From an uncultured Bacteroidota bacterium (GTDB lineage Bacteria; Bacteroidota; Bacteroidia; Flavobacteriales; Flavobacteriaceae): 44,728 nucleotides of DNA. The DNA is taken from positions 1-44,728 of the forward strand of contig CABXUL010000011.1 of the NCBI GenBank assembly GCA_902515395.1, given 5' to 3'. The notes under the pieces are model-generated. The model had not been told where the DNA came from and searched no databases. It was given only the letters and a program-made list of their open reading frames with translations. Below are positions 17,728 to 28,000 of this stretch, piece after piece. The translations under genes were made by a program, and so were the position numbers. The number at the start of each line of letters is the position of its first letter. Position 1 is the first letter of the stretch.

Positions 17728-19134
17728 ATGAAGAACATAATTATTTTCTTGATAGTTTTCAATGTGACACTCCTTTTTAGTCAATCAAATGATAAACCTA
17801 ATTTTGTAGTCATTTTTTGTGATGATTTAGGTTATGGAGATATTGGGGTTTTTGGTAGCCCTATAATTCGAACTCCAAATATCGATGAGATGGCTTCAGA
17901 GGGACAAAAGTGGACACAGTTTTATGTAGCTGATCCAGTTTGTACTCCAAGTAGGGCAGCTTTAATGACAGGTAGATACCCGATTAGATCAGGTATGACT
18001 TCATCTAAAAGGGCTGTTCTTTTTCCTGATTCAGCCAATGGGCTAAAACACGAAGAAGTTACAATTGCCGAGGTTTTAAAAGATCAGGGATATGCAACAG
18101 GAGCTGTTGGAAAATGGCATTTAGGCCATTTACCCAAATTCCTTCCACTCCAACAAGGGTTTGATTCCTATTATGGTGTTCCTTACTCCAATGACATGGT
18201 TAATAATGGTTTCACGGGCCACGTTTATCGCAAAAATATACTTGACCCTTATTTTCAAGCTCCAGCCACTAAGTTTAATGTGGCTCTTGTTGAAAATACA
18301 ATAGAAATTGAAAGACCAGTTGATCAAACCACAATTACAAAACGTTATACTAAAAAGGCAGTTGAATTTATTGATAAAAATAAAAATCAATCTTTCTTTT
18401 TATATCTCGCTCACAGCATGCCCCATATTCCACTTTTTGCATCTGATGATTTTATGGGAAGAAGTAAAGCGAGTTTGTATGTTGACGTAATTGAAGAGAT
18501 TGACTGGAGTGTAGGTCAAGTTATTGATGCCTTAAAAAGAAATAATTTAGATAGAAATACAATAGTAGTTTTTTCTTCCGATAATGGACCTTGGCTTAGT
18601 TTTAAAATTCATGGTGGCTCTGCAGGACCTCTTCGGGCAGGCAAGGGAACTACTTTTGAAGGGGGTCAAAGAGTACCAACAGTTTTCTGGGGCCCAGGGA
18701 TTGTTAAGCCAGGGGTGGTTAATCAGATGGGTTCAACGCTAGATTTGATTAATACTTTTGCATCGCTTTCAGGAGGGAAGGTGCCTAAGGATCGAAAGAT
18801 GGATGGTTATGATTTATCCAAAGTACTTAAAGAAAAAGCAGAAAGTCCAAGGAAAGATTTTTACTATTGGGGATTTGCTCAATTACACGGCTACCGAACT
18901 GAACAATTTAAATTACATATTAAGCAAAGAGAACCAGTTTACTATGGTAGACCTACTATTATTTTAGACAAACCAGAGCTGTATAATCTCCGTGCCGATA
19001 TTTCTGAAAAATATGATGTAGCCATGGATCACCCAGATTTAGTTGATAAGATGTTAGATAAAATAGAGAAACACTTAAAAGACGTTGAAGGATCAACTCC
19101 AGATCAATTGGTAGAAAGATTACCTAAGAAATAG
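17728..19134 (+). CDS. Arylsulfatase (type I, canonical CTPSR)
   Basis: 468 residues from the ATG at 17728, one base after the previous stop; this start gives a signal peptide (MKNIIIFLIVF...FSQ), whereas the upstream in-frame ATG at 17674 lies inside the preceding gene. Motifs: 'FCDDLGYGDIGVFG', C72-T-P-S-R-AALMTGR, 'VGKWHLGH', 'AHSMPHIPLF', 'SSDNGPW', 'GKGTTFEGGQRVP'. The arylsulfatase A/GalNAc-6-sulfatase-like arrangement is clear. It is very similar to the preceding gene throughout, indicating tandem duplication and likely translational coupling. It is the last gene of the plus-strand PUL; a minus-strand gene ends 15 bp further on. Confidence 0.93.
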   Translation: MKNIIIFLIVFNVTLLFSQSNDKPNFVVIFCDDLGYGDIGVFGSPIIRTPNIDEMASEGQKWTQFYVADPVCTPSRAALMTGRYPIRSGMTSSKRAVLFPDSANGLKHEEVTIAEVLKDQGYATGAVGKWHLGHLPKFLPLQQGFDSYYGVPYSNDMVNNGFTGHVYRKNILDPYFQAPATKFNVALVENTIEIERPVDQTTITKRYTKKAVEFIDKNKNQSFFLYLAHSMPHIPLFASDDFMGRSKASLYVDVIEEIDWSVGQVIDALKRNNLDRNTIVVFSSDNGPWLSFKIHGGSAGPLRAGKGTTFEGGQRVPTVFWGPGIVKPGVVNQMGSTLDLINTFASLSGGKVPKDRKMDGYDLSKVLKEKAESPRKDFYYWGFAQLHGYRTEQFKLHIKQREPVYYGRPTIILDKPELYNLRADISEKYDVAMDHPDLVDKMLDKIEKHLKDVEGSTPDQLVERLPKK

Positions 19135-19149
19135 CTTTTAATTGATGGG

Positions 19150-19641
19150 CTAGGTAAACCAAGGGTGTGTTCCAAATTGATTTTTTTTAACTTTTATTCT
19201 ATTATTTGAATACCACTTTATCCCTTTCAAAACCGAGTTTAAATATTCTTTGAGTTTTGGTTTAATATAGAAATAGTGAACCCAGAAATAAAATATTTTG
19301 GGAATTTTACTTGATCTGTATGGAAGCACTTTAATCTTAAGTTGAGATTGAGCACCTAATCCTTTTATCTCCCAAATTACCCTTGATTTTTTCCCTTCTT
19401 TTTTCCCAATGTTGAGTTTAAATCCGTTTGGAGCATCCCATTGAGTGAACTCCCTGTAATATTCTAATCCATTTAAATAGACCAATATGTCCTTTTTTAT
19501 GTGATTTTCTTTCCAAAGGAGGACTTTATTCTCCTTGCAAAAGGGATGAACACTTTCAAGAATTTCAGGGGTTGATATTAATTCCCAAGTCTTTTCTTGC
19601 GATTGCTCCAATTTTATTTTTGATTCTATTGAGTAAGCCAT
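19150..19641 (-). CDS. SRPBCC (START/Bet v1-fold) family protein
   Basis: 163 residues, no signal peptide. The N terminus 'MAYSIESKIKLEQSQEKTWE' followed by 'ISTPEILESVHPFCKENK', and a C-terminal amphipathic helix 'LKEYLNSVLKGIKWY', fit the polyketide-cyclase/SRPBCC ligand-binding fold, which encloses a hydrophobic cavity. The ligand and function are unknown. It converges on the sulfatase at 17728 (15 bp between stops, no clear terminator seen) and is divergent from the TPR regulator. It is therefore not part of the PUL operon. Confidence 0.7.
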   Translation of the reverse strand: MAYSIESKIKLEQSQEKTWELISTPEILESVHPFCKENKVLLWKENHIKKDILVYLNGLEYYREFTQWDAPNGFKLNIGKKEGKKSRVIWEIKGLGAQSQLKIKVLPYRSSKIPKIFYFWVHYFYIKPKLKEYLNSVLKGIKWYSNNRIKVKKNQFGTHPWFT

Positions 19642-19751
19642 ACTAATATTATATCAGTGTGAACAAAGTTAATTTTTATCTTAATAATATTTTATATATA
19701 AATAAATTTCAAGGTAATGTTTGAATGATAATTACTAATTTAAAAAATAGA

Positions 19752-21491
19752 ATGAAGAAGACTTTTTTATTATTTTTTTTATTAAACACTGCTTTATTTT
19801 CACAAAAATATTCAATCAGTGAACACCGTGCTTTAAATGACTCAGTAAAGTTAATTAGAGGAACAAATCCCCTTAAATCAATTAATATCCTTTTTGATAT
19901 TGCGGCGGCACAACAAGATTACCCAAACCCACAACTAACAAACACTTATAACTTAATAGCTGAAGGTCTTTTCACACAAGGTCTTTTTTCTGAGTCTTTA
20001 TCTTATTACAAATTAGCACTTGATTGTTTTTCCTCCTACAAGAATAATCGACGAGATACTGGTGTTAATTACCCACCATGGATATTAATAAATATTGGAA
20101 ATGTTTATTTTCATAATAATAATTTTGACAAGGCTTTTGAATATTTTTCTTTTGCTAAAGAAAATTTTGAGTTAACATCAGAGCATAATAAAATCTATGG
20201 CTTGCCTACTGCCTTTGATAATATTGGAAAAGTTTTTTTTAATAAAGCAAATAAAGACAGCGCTAAAGTTTATTTTGATAAATCCCTTAAAATAAGAAAA
20301 TCTAATTACCTATATGGTGCTTCGATTTATTCTTATAATAATCTAATGTCACTAGTTCCTCCAGATAATGAGACTCTAGTTTTAAAATATAAGAACATAG
20401 TTGATGACCTTTTCAACAAAGTTTTTTCAAAGGAAAATGAACCAGATGGTCAAATAAACATTGAAACAAATTATGGGACATTCTATTATATGCTGGGTTT
20501 ATTCTATTATAATTTAAGCGATTTTGATTCATCTATTTCATATTTAATTAGGTCAAGAAAATATTTAAAAAATTCATTCAGCGACCTAATCACTACAGAT
20601 TTATTAATGGCCAAATCTTATATAGGCTTAAACAAGTTTAATAAAGCAGATTCTTTATTGTATAAAAATTTATCCTTTTTAAAGGAAATGGGGGTTAATT
20701 CTCCTGCAATTAAAATTAAGGTCTATGAGATATTAGATAAGCTATATTTATCACAATCAAAAAAAGATCAATTACTTAGTGTTAAAGATTCTATAATCAA
20801 TCTTAAAGCATCAATTTTAGGTAATAAATTAAATAATTCTATTCTTAGTTTAGAGACGAGTCTTTTATTAAAGCAAAAACAAAGGGAACTAAACCTTGAA
20901 CGTTTAAATTATAACAATTTAATATTTGTTTTAACTATTGTTTTAATATTATTTTTCGTATTAATTATTTTTTTAAGAGTAAGGTCTAATTTTCTTAAAG
21001 AAAAAAATAATCGACTAGCCATAGAAAGGGAATTTATTGACACAGAACTTAAAAATAAAGAGCTGGAATTATTAAGCACCGCAACATATATAGAACAGCG
21101 TAATAATAATTTAAGAAACCTTCGTGATAATTTAAATACTGCATCAGATGTTGATTCTAATAAATCAACCATTAATGAAATTTCAAATCCTGAATTATCA
21201 AAAGAACTCGATTCAATTATTAAAACAAGAAGTTCATTTGATTCTTTTAGAAATCAATTTACAAAGGCATTTCCCAATTTTTTCAAAACTTTAATCAACA
21301 TGCATCCCACTCTTTCACCAACCGATCTTAAGCTTTGTGCTTATATTAAAATGAACCAAACAAATCAAGATATAGCTAGTATTAATAACCTTTCCACACG
21401 TTCAGTTGAGAGTCAACGGTATAGGCTTAGAAAAAAACTTAATATTGATAAACAAACAGATTTATTCAATTATTTAACAAATTTAGATTAA
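19752..21491 (+). CDS. TPR-containing membrane regulator with C-terminal LuxR-like HTH
   Basis: 579 residues from the ATG at 19752 (chosen for the signal-like MKKTFLLFFLL...FSQ; an ATG at 19725 would add nine residues). Order: signal peptide; TPR-type helical repeats to about residue 370 ('AEGLFTQGLFSESLSYYKLA', 'IGNVYFHNNNFDKAFEYFS', 'NIGKVFFNKANKDSAKVYFD'); one transmembrane segment near 388-412; a charged coiled-coil stretch; and a C-terminal HTH in the last 80 residues with 'HPTLSPTDLKLCAYIKMN' and 'STRSVESQRYRLRKKL'. This architecture is common in Flavobacteriia: an extracytoplasmic TPR sensor coupled through the membrane to a DNA-binding domain. Its HTH closely matches the orphan HTH protein downstream, suggesting control of the adhesin operon (inference). 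Confidence 0.85.
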   Translation: MKKTFLLFFLLNTALFSQKYSISEHRALNDSVKLIRGTNPLKSINILFDIAAAQQDYPNPQLTNTYNLIAEGLFTQGLFSESLSYYKLALDCFSSYKNNRRDTGVNYPPWILINIGNVYFHNNNFDKAFEYFSFAKENFELTSEHNKIYGLPTAFDNIGKVFFNKANKDSAKVYFDKSLKIRKSNYLYGASIYSYNNLMSLVPPDNETLVLKYKNIVDDLFNKVFSKENEPDGQINIETNYGTFYYMLGLFYYNLSDFDSSISYLIRSRKYLKNSFSDLITTDLLMAKSYIGLNKFNKADSLLYKNLSFLKEMGVNSPAIKIKVYEILDKLYLSQSKKDQLLSVKDSIINLKASILGNKLNNSILSLETSLLLKQKQRELNLERLNYNNLIFVLTIVLILFFVLIIFLRVRSNFLKEKNNRLAIEREFIDTELKNKELELLSTATYIEQRNNNLRNLRDNLNTASDVDSNKSTINEISNPELSKELDSIIKTRSSFDSFRNQFTKAFPNFFKTLINMHPTLSPTDLKLCAYIKMNQTNQDIASINNLSTRSVESQRYRLRKKLNIDKQTDLFNYLTNLD

Positions 21492-21522
21492 GTTTTATTA
21501 GCACATATATAACGCATATATT

Positions 21523-21609
21523 ACTCACATATTTATCTTTTTTTTAGTTTTTACTATTCTTTTTTCATCTATTTTATTTTTTTACATACCCACATAAAAC
21601 TCACATATT
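21523..21609 (+). promoter_or_regulatory. 11-bp direct repeat ACTCACATATT in the regulator-adhesin intergenic region
   Basis: Identical copies lie at 21523-21533 and 21599-21609, 76 bp apart, with further CACATA-type words at 21502 and 21591. They sit in an AT-rich 242-bp gap after the TPR regulator. Repeated words of this kind upstream of an HTH gene suggest binding sites, but no binding protein is shown. Confidence 0.4.
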
Positions 21610-21639
21610 ACCCCTGTTACACCCATAATGAGAGCACAT

Positions 21640-21660
21640 TTTACTGCATATTTACTGCAT
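21640..21660 (+). promoter_or_regulatory. Tandem TTTACTGCAT repeat, 11-bp period
   Basis: Two identical 10-bp copies (21640-21649 and 21651-21660) are separated by one base, so their centres are 11 bp (about one helical turn) apart on the same DNA face. This spacing suits a dimeric regulator. They lie 9 bp upstream of the inverted repeat at 21669. Confidence 0.45.
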
Positions 21661-21668
21661 TTAAGCTT

Positions 21669-21687
21669 ATTAACAATCTTTGTTAAT
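21669..21687 (+). promoter_or_regulatory. Perfect inverted repeat ATTAACAA-TCT-TTGTTAAT, candidate operator
   Basis: Eight-base arms pair perfectly around a 3-base spacer, 47 bp before the TTG start of the HTH gene. The arms are short, AT-rich and not followed by a T run, so an operator is more likely than a terminator. The LuxR-like HTH proteins encoded on both sides are the obvious candidate ligands. Confidence 0.5.
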
Positions 21688-21733
21688 TTCTTTAAAACTT
21701 TAATTAACAGAACACTTTAATGAGTCAGTAAAT

Positions 21734-22024
21734 TTGTTCAAACAATTAAGAAGTATGTCTTCTGCTGCTCAAATAGAATTTGAACAGAAGTTTATTACTA
21801 TTTATCCATTGTTTAACAACCGCCTGATTGTTAAGCACCCAACCTTGACTCCCGTAGAATTAAAGATTTGTGCTTGTCTAAAAATGAATTTAGACTCTAA
21901 ATCTATTGGGGAGTTATACCAAAGGAATTACCGAACAATTGAAAATTGTCGACATAAAATTCGAACGAAAATGGCCCTGAGGAAAAACCAAAATCTTGTC
22001 ACATATATAATGTCAATAAACTAA
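21734..22024 (+). CDS. Orphan LuxR-like HTH protein upstream of giant adhesin
   Basis: 96 residues if started at the TTG at 21734, or 89 from the ATG at 21755; no strong ribosome site decides between them. The whole protein corresponds to the C-terminal DNA-binding domain of the TPR regulator: 'KHPTLTPVELKICACLKMN' aligns with 'MHPTLSPTDLKLCAYIKMN', and 'NYRTIENCRHKIRTKM' with 'STRSVESQRYRLRKKL'. It has no sensor, TPR or membrane part. An ATG at 21720 is out of frame and stops after three codons, so the gene may also be the tail of a once-longer regulator. It ends 8 bp before the giant adhesin start, so the two are probably cotranscribed and it may autoregulate the operon. Confidence 0.75.
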   Translation: MFKQLRSMSSAAQIEFEQKFITIYPLFNNRLIVKHPTLTPVELKICACLKMNLDSKSIGELYQRNYRTIENCRHKIRTKMALRKNQNLVTYIMSIN

Positions 22025-22032
22025 TTATCGAT

Positions 22033-25000
22033 TTGAGAAAAATATTTAAAATAAACGCTTTAACAATTATCACCATGCTAATGGGGATGTTTTTGACGCA
22101 GTTTACTTTTTCTCAAACCAAATCGATGAACATTACTTCATTTACAAATGTAACAGATGTAGATGGCAGTGGAACTATAACTGCAGGTGACGTAATTAAT
22201 TTTAACCTACATGTAAAAAATGATGGTAACATTCAGCTTAATAATTTAAATTTTTCCGATACAAGTGTAAAAAGATTAGATAATAATAGTACAGTTGGAA
22301 CAGTAACCTTTACATATCAAAGTTCAAGTCAATCAAACGCGGCAGGAACATTAATTTCAAATGAAACTGAAATTTATTCAGGAACCTACACCTTAACTTC
22401 ATCAGATATTTCTGCAGGAGGAATTAGTTTTGGAGTAACAGGGCAGTCATCAAGTCCTGGACAATCAAATGATGTTAATGACATAAGCGATGACGGTAAT
22501 GATGGTGATGGTGATACAGCCAGCGATAGAAATATCGTTACAGCAGGGGCAACAGCTGGTTCGATTGAGGTTAATAAATTCTTTTCAGGCTATCAAGATG
22601 TGGATGGGAATGGTGTTTGGTCACCTGGCGATATCGTAACCTATGGTGTTGAGGTAATTAACAATGGTTTTCAAGAGGTAATTACTATTGCACCCGATGA
22701 TGCACTTGTAGATGGAGGGGGAAATGCTAAAGCACTTACAGCTCCTTTTACTCCGCCAGGTGTTGTTTTTCAGGGATCAACTCATGGAAATATTTCAGAT
22801 GCAGGAGCAGGTAATGGAACTACAACAGGTACATTACTAGTTGGAGAAAAAGTGGAATATCAGGCTACTTTCACCCTTGACCAAGCGACAATTGACTCTG
22901 GTCAAATAAGAAATTGTTTTTCGGCTCAGGCAATTGTAAAATCAACGGGAGCAAACGTTAATGACTCTTTGGATACCTGTGTGGATACGACAATTCCTCA
23001 TGTTCCTGTAATTGAAGTAACAAAGATTGCTTCGGTTGATGATGTAAATAACAGTAGTACAAATGATGTTGGAGACATAATTACCTATGATATATTTATT
23101 GAGAATAAGGGAAATGTAACTATAAGCGGAATTGGATTCAATGAAACTTTTGAAGATGGTTTAGGAAATAGTTTAAGCCTTACATCAGGGCCAACGTACG
23201 TTTCTTCAACGAAGAGCTCAGCTCAAGGAACACTTAGCATTGCTGAAATAGAAAGATATAGAGCAACATTCCAAATATCTGCCTCAGCAGCAAACTCTGG
23301 TCAAATAAGAAATAGCCTAAAGGTAATAGCAGATAGCCCAGGTCAAACTAATAATGTCTCTGATACCTCAGATGACGGTATAGATGATGATGGAAATACA
23401 GCTGATGATCCAACTGTCACAACAGCAACAATTGTAAAGTCTTTGGATGTTACAAAAAGTGCACAGGTGATTGATAATGGTGATGGTGAAATTGGAGCAG
23501 GAGATATAATTAGATATACAATTACAGTTTTAAACACTGGACAAATTAATCTAAGTAATCTTTTCTTTATTGATGATTTAAGAAATGGTGTAAGCACTAT
23601 CAGAAATTATGATGCACCTGGAATTACGGGGGGATCAAATAATCCACTTCAGCCAAATCAATCATATACTTATACTGCAAGCTATACAATTCAATCAGGG
23701 GATACAGCTACTGGCCAAATTGAAAATCAGGTAACTGTATACGCCAAGTCTAATCCTTCAGCAGCATTTGATGTATCAGATGAAAGTGATGACGGGATTG
23801 ATACTGATGGTAATCTAGTAAATGATAAAACCATCACTCTATTAAATATTCAAACCGGGGTAGAGGTTGTTAAGACCGCTGTTTTAAATGATGATGGAGA
23901 TGGATTACCAAGCGCTGGAGATGTTATTACTTATACAATAGTGATTTTCAATACTGGAAATGTTACTCTTGAGAATCTAAGCCTTTCTGATGTCCATAAA
24001 CGGGGACCATTTGCCTCAGGGACTGTTGTTCCATTTGATTCTGGACCAACTTTTACCTCAGCAACAGCTGGTTCAAGTTCTACCCTTCTTTTGGCTGGAG
24101 GCCAACTGACCTATACTGCAACTTATACAGTTGTCGGAGCTGATATTACCGCCGGATTAATGTCAAATCGTGCAACAATTGCTGCTGACGATGTCACGGC
24201 TGCAAATAATTCCGTTTCTGATAATAGTGATGATGGAGATGATTTAGATGGTAATACGACCGATGACCCTACAGAGGTTAAACTTACCTACGATGGAAAA
24301 CTTGATGTTTCTAAAACAGTTCAAGTAACTCAGGCAGATCCCAATAAGATACAACTTGGTGATACAGCGGTTTACACAGTAGTTGTTACAAATACAGGAA
24401 ATGTTAGGCTCACTAGTATTGCACTTAATGATCAACTATCTGGAGTGAATGGGGTTTCTTTATCCTTGGATAGTCCAGGGGTAAAATTCTTAAGTTCATC
24501 TGGTGGATCTGCATCTGGTACGCTTGAAGTTGGTGAGTCTGCATCTTATACTGCAACTTTCACAGTTAATCAAGAGGCAATTGATCAGATAGGGTTTCAA
24601 AATACTGTTGAAGCAACTGGTAGAGATCCTGCCAATGCCCTTGTATCAGATGATAGTGATGATGGAAATGATTCGGATGGAAATCGACTTAATGACCCTA
24701 CAGTTACACCTATTCCTGCTGATCCATCGATTGATGTAGTTAAAACCTCCTCTCATCAAGATGTAGATGGCGATGGAGAAATAAGTGCAGGAGATAGAAT
24801 TAATTATACAATTACTATAAGCAATACAGGTAATAATACATTAGGTGTTGATGGAGCTCCGTCGGGAGAATTAGTTGTTCAAGACATCATATCAACCATT
24901 GCAGGGACCCATACCCCAACAGTTGTAGGCCCAAGTTTTGTTTCATCCTCATTAGGTTCAAACTTTGGAGTTATCAAGCCCAATGAAATGGCAATATTCA

Positions 25001-28000
25001 GCGCCTATGTAATTATTACTCAAGACATCGTTAATGCGGGGGGACTCTCTAATATTGCATCTGTTACCGTTCAAGACCCATCCAATACTTCTATAACTGA
25101 CACTTCAGATGATGGAGATGATAATGATGGAAATTTAACGGATGATGCGACAATTAACGTAATAACAGCAAATCCATCTATAAATATTGTAAAGACTGTC
25201 ACTGTAAGTGATACAAATGGAAATGGTATAAATGATATTGGTGATATAGCTAACTACACTATTACAATTTCAAATACAGGGAATATTGATATTGCATCTC
25301 TTAATGTTACTGATACATTATCAGGACTAAGTACAGGAACATTATCTCTTACTCAGTCATTAACATTTGTATCAGCTTCAAGAGGTTCCAATTCAGATGT
25401 GCTGCTTGTTAATGAGCAGGCAAATTATATAGCAAAATTTACTATTAACCAGAGCGCAGCTGATTTAGGGGGTATGAGAAATGTTGTTACAGCAAGTGGG
25501 CTTGATAACGCAAATTCAACAACTATATCTGATACATCTGAAAATGTGGATACTGTTATAAATGCAAACCCATCTATAACCGTAACTAAAACGGTAGCAG
25601 CTGTTGATAACGACTCAGACAGTGAGATAGGAGTAGGAGATACACTAGTATATACCATAACAATTTTAAATACTGGAAACCAAACACTTAAAGATTTTAC
25701 TTTTACTGAAACATTCAAGGATTTAGAGAATAATGTCAGGAGTCTTTCAACTTCTATAACAACAAGTGATGCCAATGAGCTCCCTCCTGGTCAAACAAAA
25801 ACATATTCAGCTACATATGTTATAACTCAGTCAGATGTAGATAATGGAGGATTATCTAACTCAGTCGTCGTTGTTGCCAGTAATATAACAGATAATATTT
25901 TCGTTAATGATACAAGTGACGATGGTGACACGGGAGCAGGAAATACAAACAGTGATCCAACGCTTTATCAAATTGCTGCAAACCCATCACTTGATGTAAC
26001 TAAAACATTTGTAAATAATGATTTAAATGGTGATGGAATTATATCTACCGGAGATAAACTCACCTATACTATTCTTGTAAAAAATACTGGTAATATTACT
26101 CAAGCCTCATTATATGTGACTGATGTTATCACTGATCTTGCTAGTAATACACGGAATCTTGATAATTCAAACTTACCAGTATTTGTAAGTAATTCAATGA
26201 GTTCAACTCAAGGGACTTTAAAATCTGGTGAAGTGGCTACTTTTACAGCGACCTATACAATTGTAGCAGCTGATGTGACTGCAGGTGGTGTAATAAATCA
26301 AGCTACCGCAAAGACATTCTACTATCCTAATGGTATAAATCCAGTGCTAAGAGCTCAAGATGTAAGTGATGACGGAGATGATACCGATGGAAACACAACC
26401 AATGATAGAACAATTTCTTACACAGGGATAATTCCATCTTTTAAAGTAATTAAAACTGCTACAAAAGTTGATGATGGAAATGGTATTGATAATGTTGGAG
26501 ATCAGGTGGTATTCACAATTACTGTTTCAAATACCTCCCAAGATCAAATTAATAATCTAGAATTTGTAGACACGATAACCTCCTCAAGAGGTAATTCAAT
26601 GTCACTTGTTGGAACCCCAACTTTTGTTAGTGTAACCAGTGGCTCTAATTCAACTACCCTTACAGTAAATGGAACTATTACATTCACCGCAACATTTACC
26701 GTTAATGATTTATCAATTAAAGATGGAGGACTATTTAATACAATAACCTTTAAAGGCTCATCTGCTAGAAATCCTTTTCCAGGGGAATTAGATACAAAAG
26801 ATATTAGTGATGATGGTGACACAGGAGCAGGTGATACAGGGGATGATCCAACTTTTGTTCCCTTAGGAACTGACTCTGACTCTGATGGAATCCCCGATAA
26901 TCTTGATATAGATGATGACAATGATGGAGTGCTTGATACTTTCGAGCAGTGTATTGATTTTAATTTAGATGGAACAAGTTTTGAAACTTATTATAAACCT
27001 GGTGTTCCGGTAAATCCATCTGAGAATAAAAATTCACAATTCCCTGCTAAAACAGTTGCTCCTCCATTCACCTCAGTAAATGGAGATGGTGAGGTTTGGG
27101 ATAATAGAACTGATGGAAATAATGTAAACTGGTCTCCGGCTCCTGGGCTTGGATCCAATTTCTATTTTATTGAACTTTTACAAAATGCATTTTTAGCAGG
27201 TACCACATCTCCTACCAATAAAAGAGAGTATTGGAATAAAACATCTGCTGGCATTGGTGACTTTGATAGAATTATGGTTGAGGAGGTCGTTTATCCTAAT
27301 ACGACATATACCCTTTCATTTTATCATAAAGACGGTGGACTTCTTGAGGCATCTCATGCAGATGGTGGCTCCACATTACTTCAAATCCAATCATTTCAAA
27401 CTGACTATGCTGTGGATCAGTTAACAGAGGCCCCCACTAATTGGGCTCAGCAAACTTTCCAATTTACAACAGATGCCAATACCCATCGCATTGCAATATT
27501 ATTCTCAGCCTATGCTCCTGGAGTTAATGTATCAATCCAGCTAGATGGAATTTCAATTGAACCACAAGAGACTTGTCAAGGGGACATAGATAATGATACA
27601 GTCGGTAATGGATTAGATCTTGATTCTGACAACGATGGAATTTATGATGTTGTTGAATCTGGTAATGGAGAGTTTGACACAAATAATGATGGAAGAATAG
27701 ATTCTAATGACACAGGATTTGTGGATAATAATGATAATGGAGCTCACGATTCAATAGAGTCCAGAACACCTACAGATACTGATAGCGATACCACTGTGGA
27801 CATGTTTGATCTTGATTCTGATAATGATAATTGTAATGACTCTAAGGAGGCGGGATACACAGATGGAGATAATGATGGTAAATTAGGGAACTCTCCAATT
27901 ACTCAGGATGCTAATGGGAAAGTAACCAGTGGAAGTGATGGATATACTCTCCCCTTGGATCAAAACAGCAATGGCATTAAAGATTATCAAGAAGTATCCT

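Noticed and set aside
19642-19751. Divergent promoters between the SRPBCC gene and the TPR regulator
   Set aside because: TTTG- and TATA-like words exist, but none has the spacing of the Bacteroidota TTG / TAnnTTTG consensus, so no site could be assigned.
21502-21525. AT-rich hairpin after the TPR regulator as a terminator
   Set aside because: The ATATAT...ATATAT pairing is only six A/T pairs without a GC stem, too weak to support.
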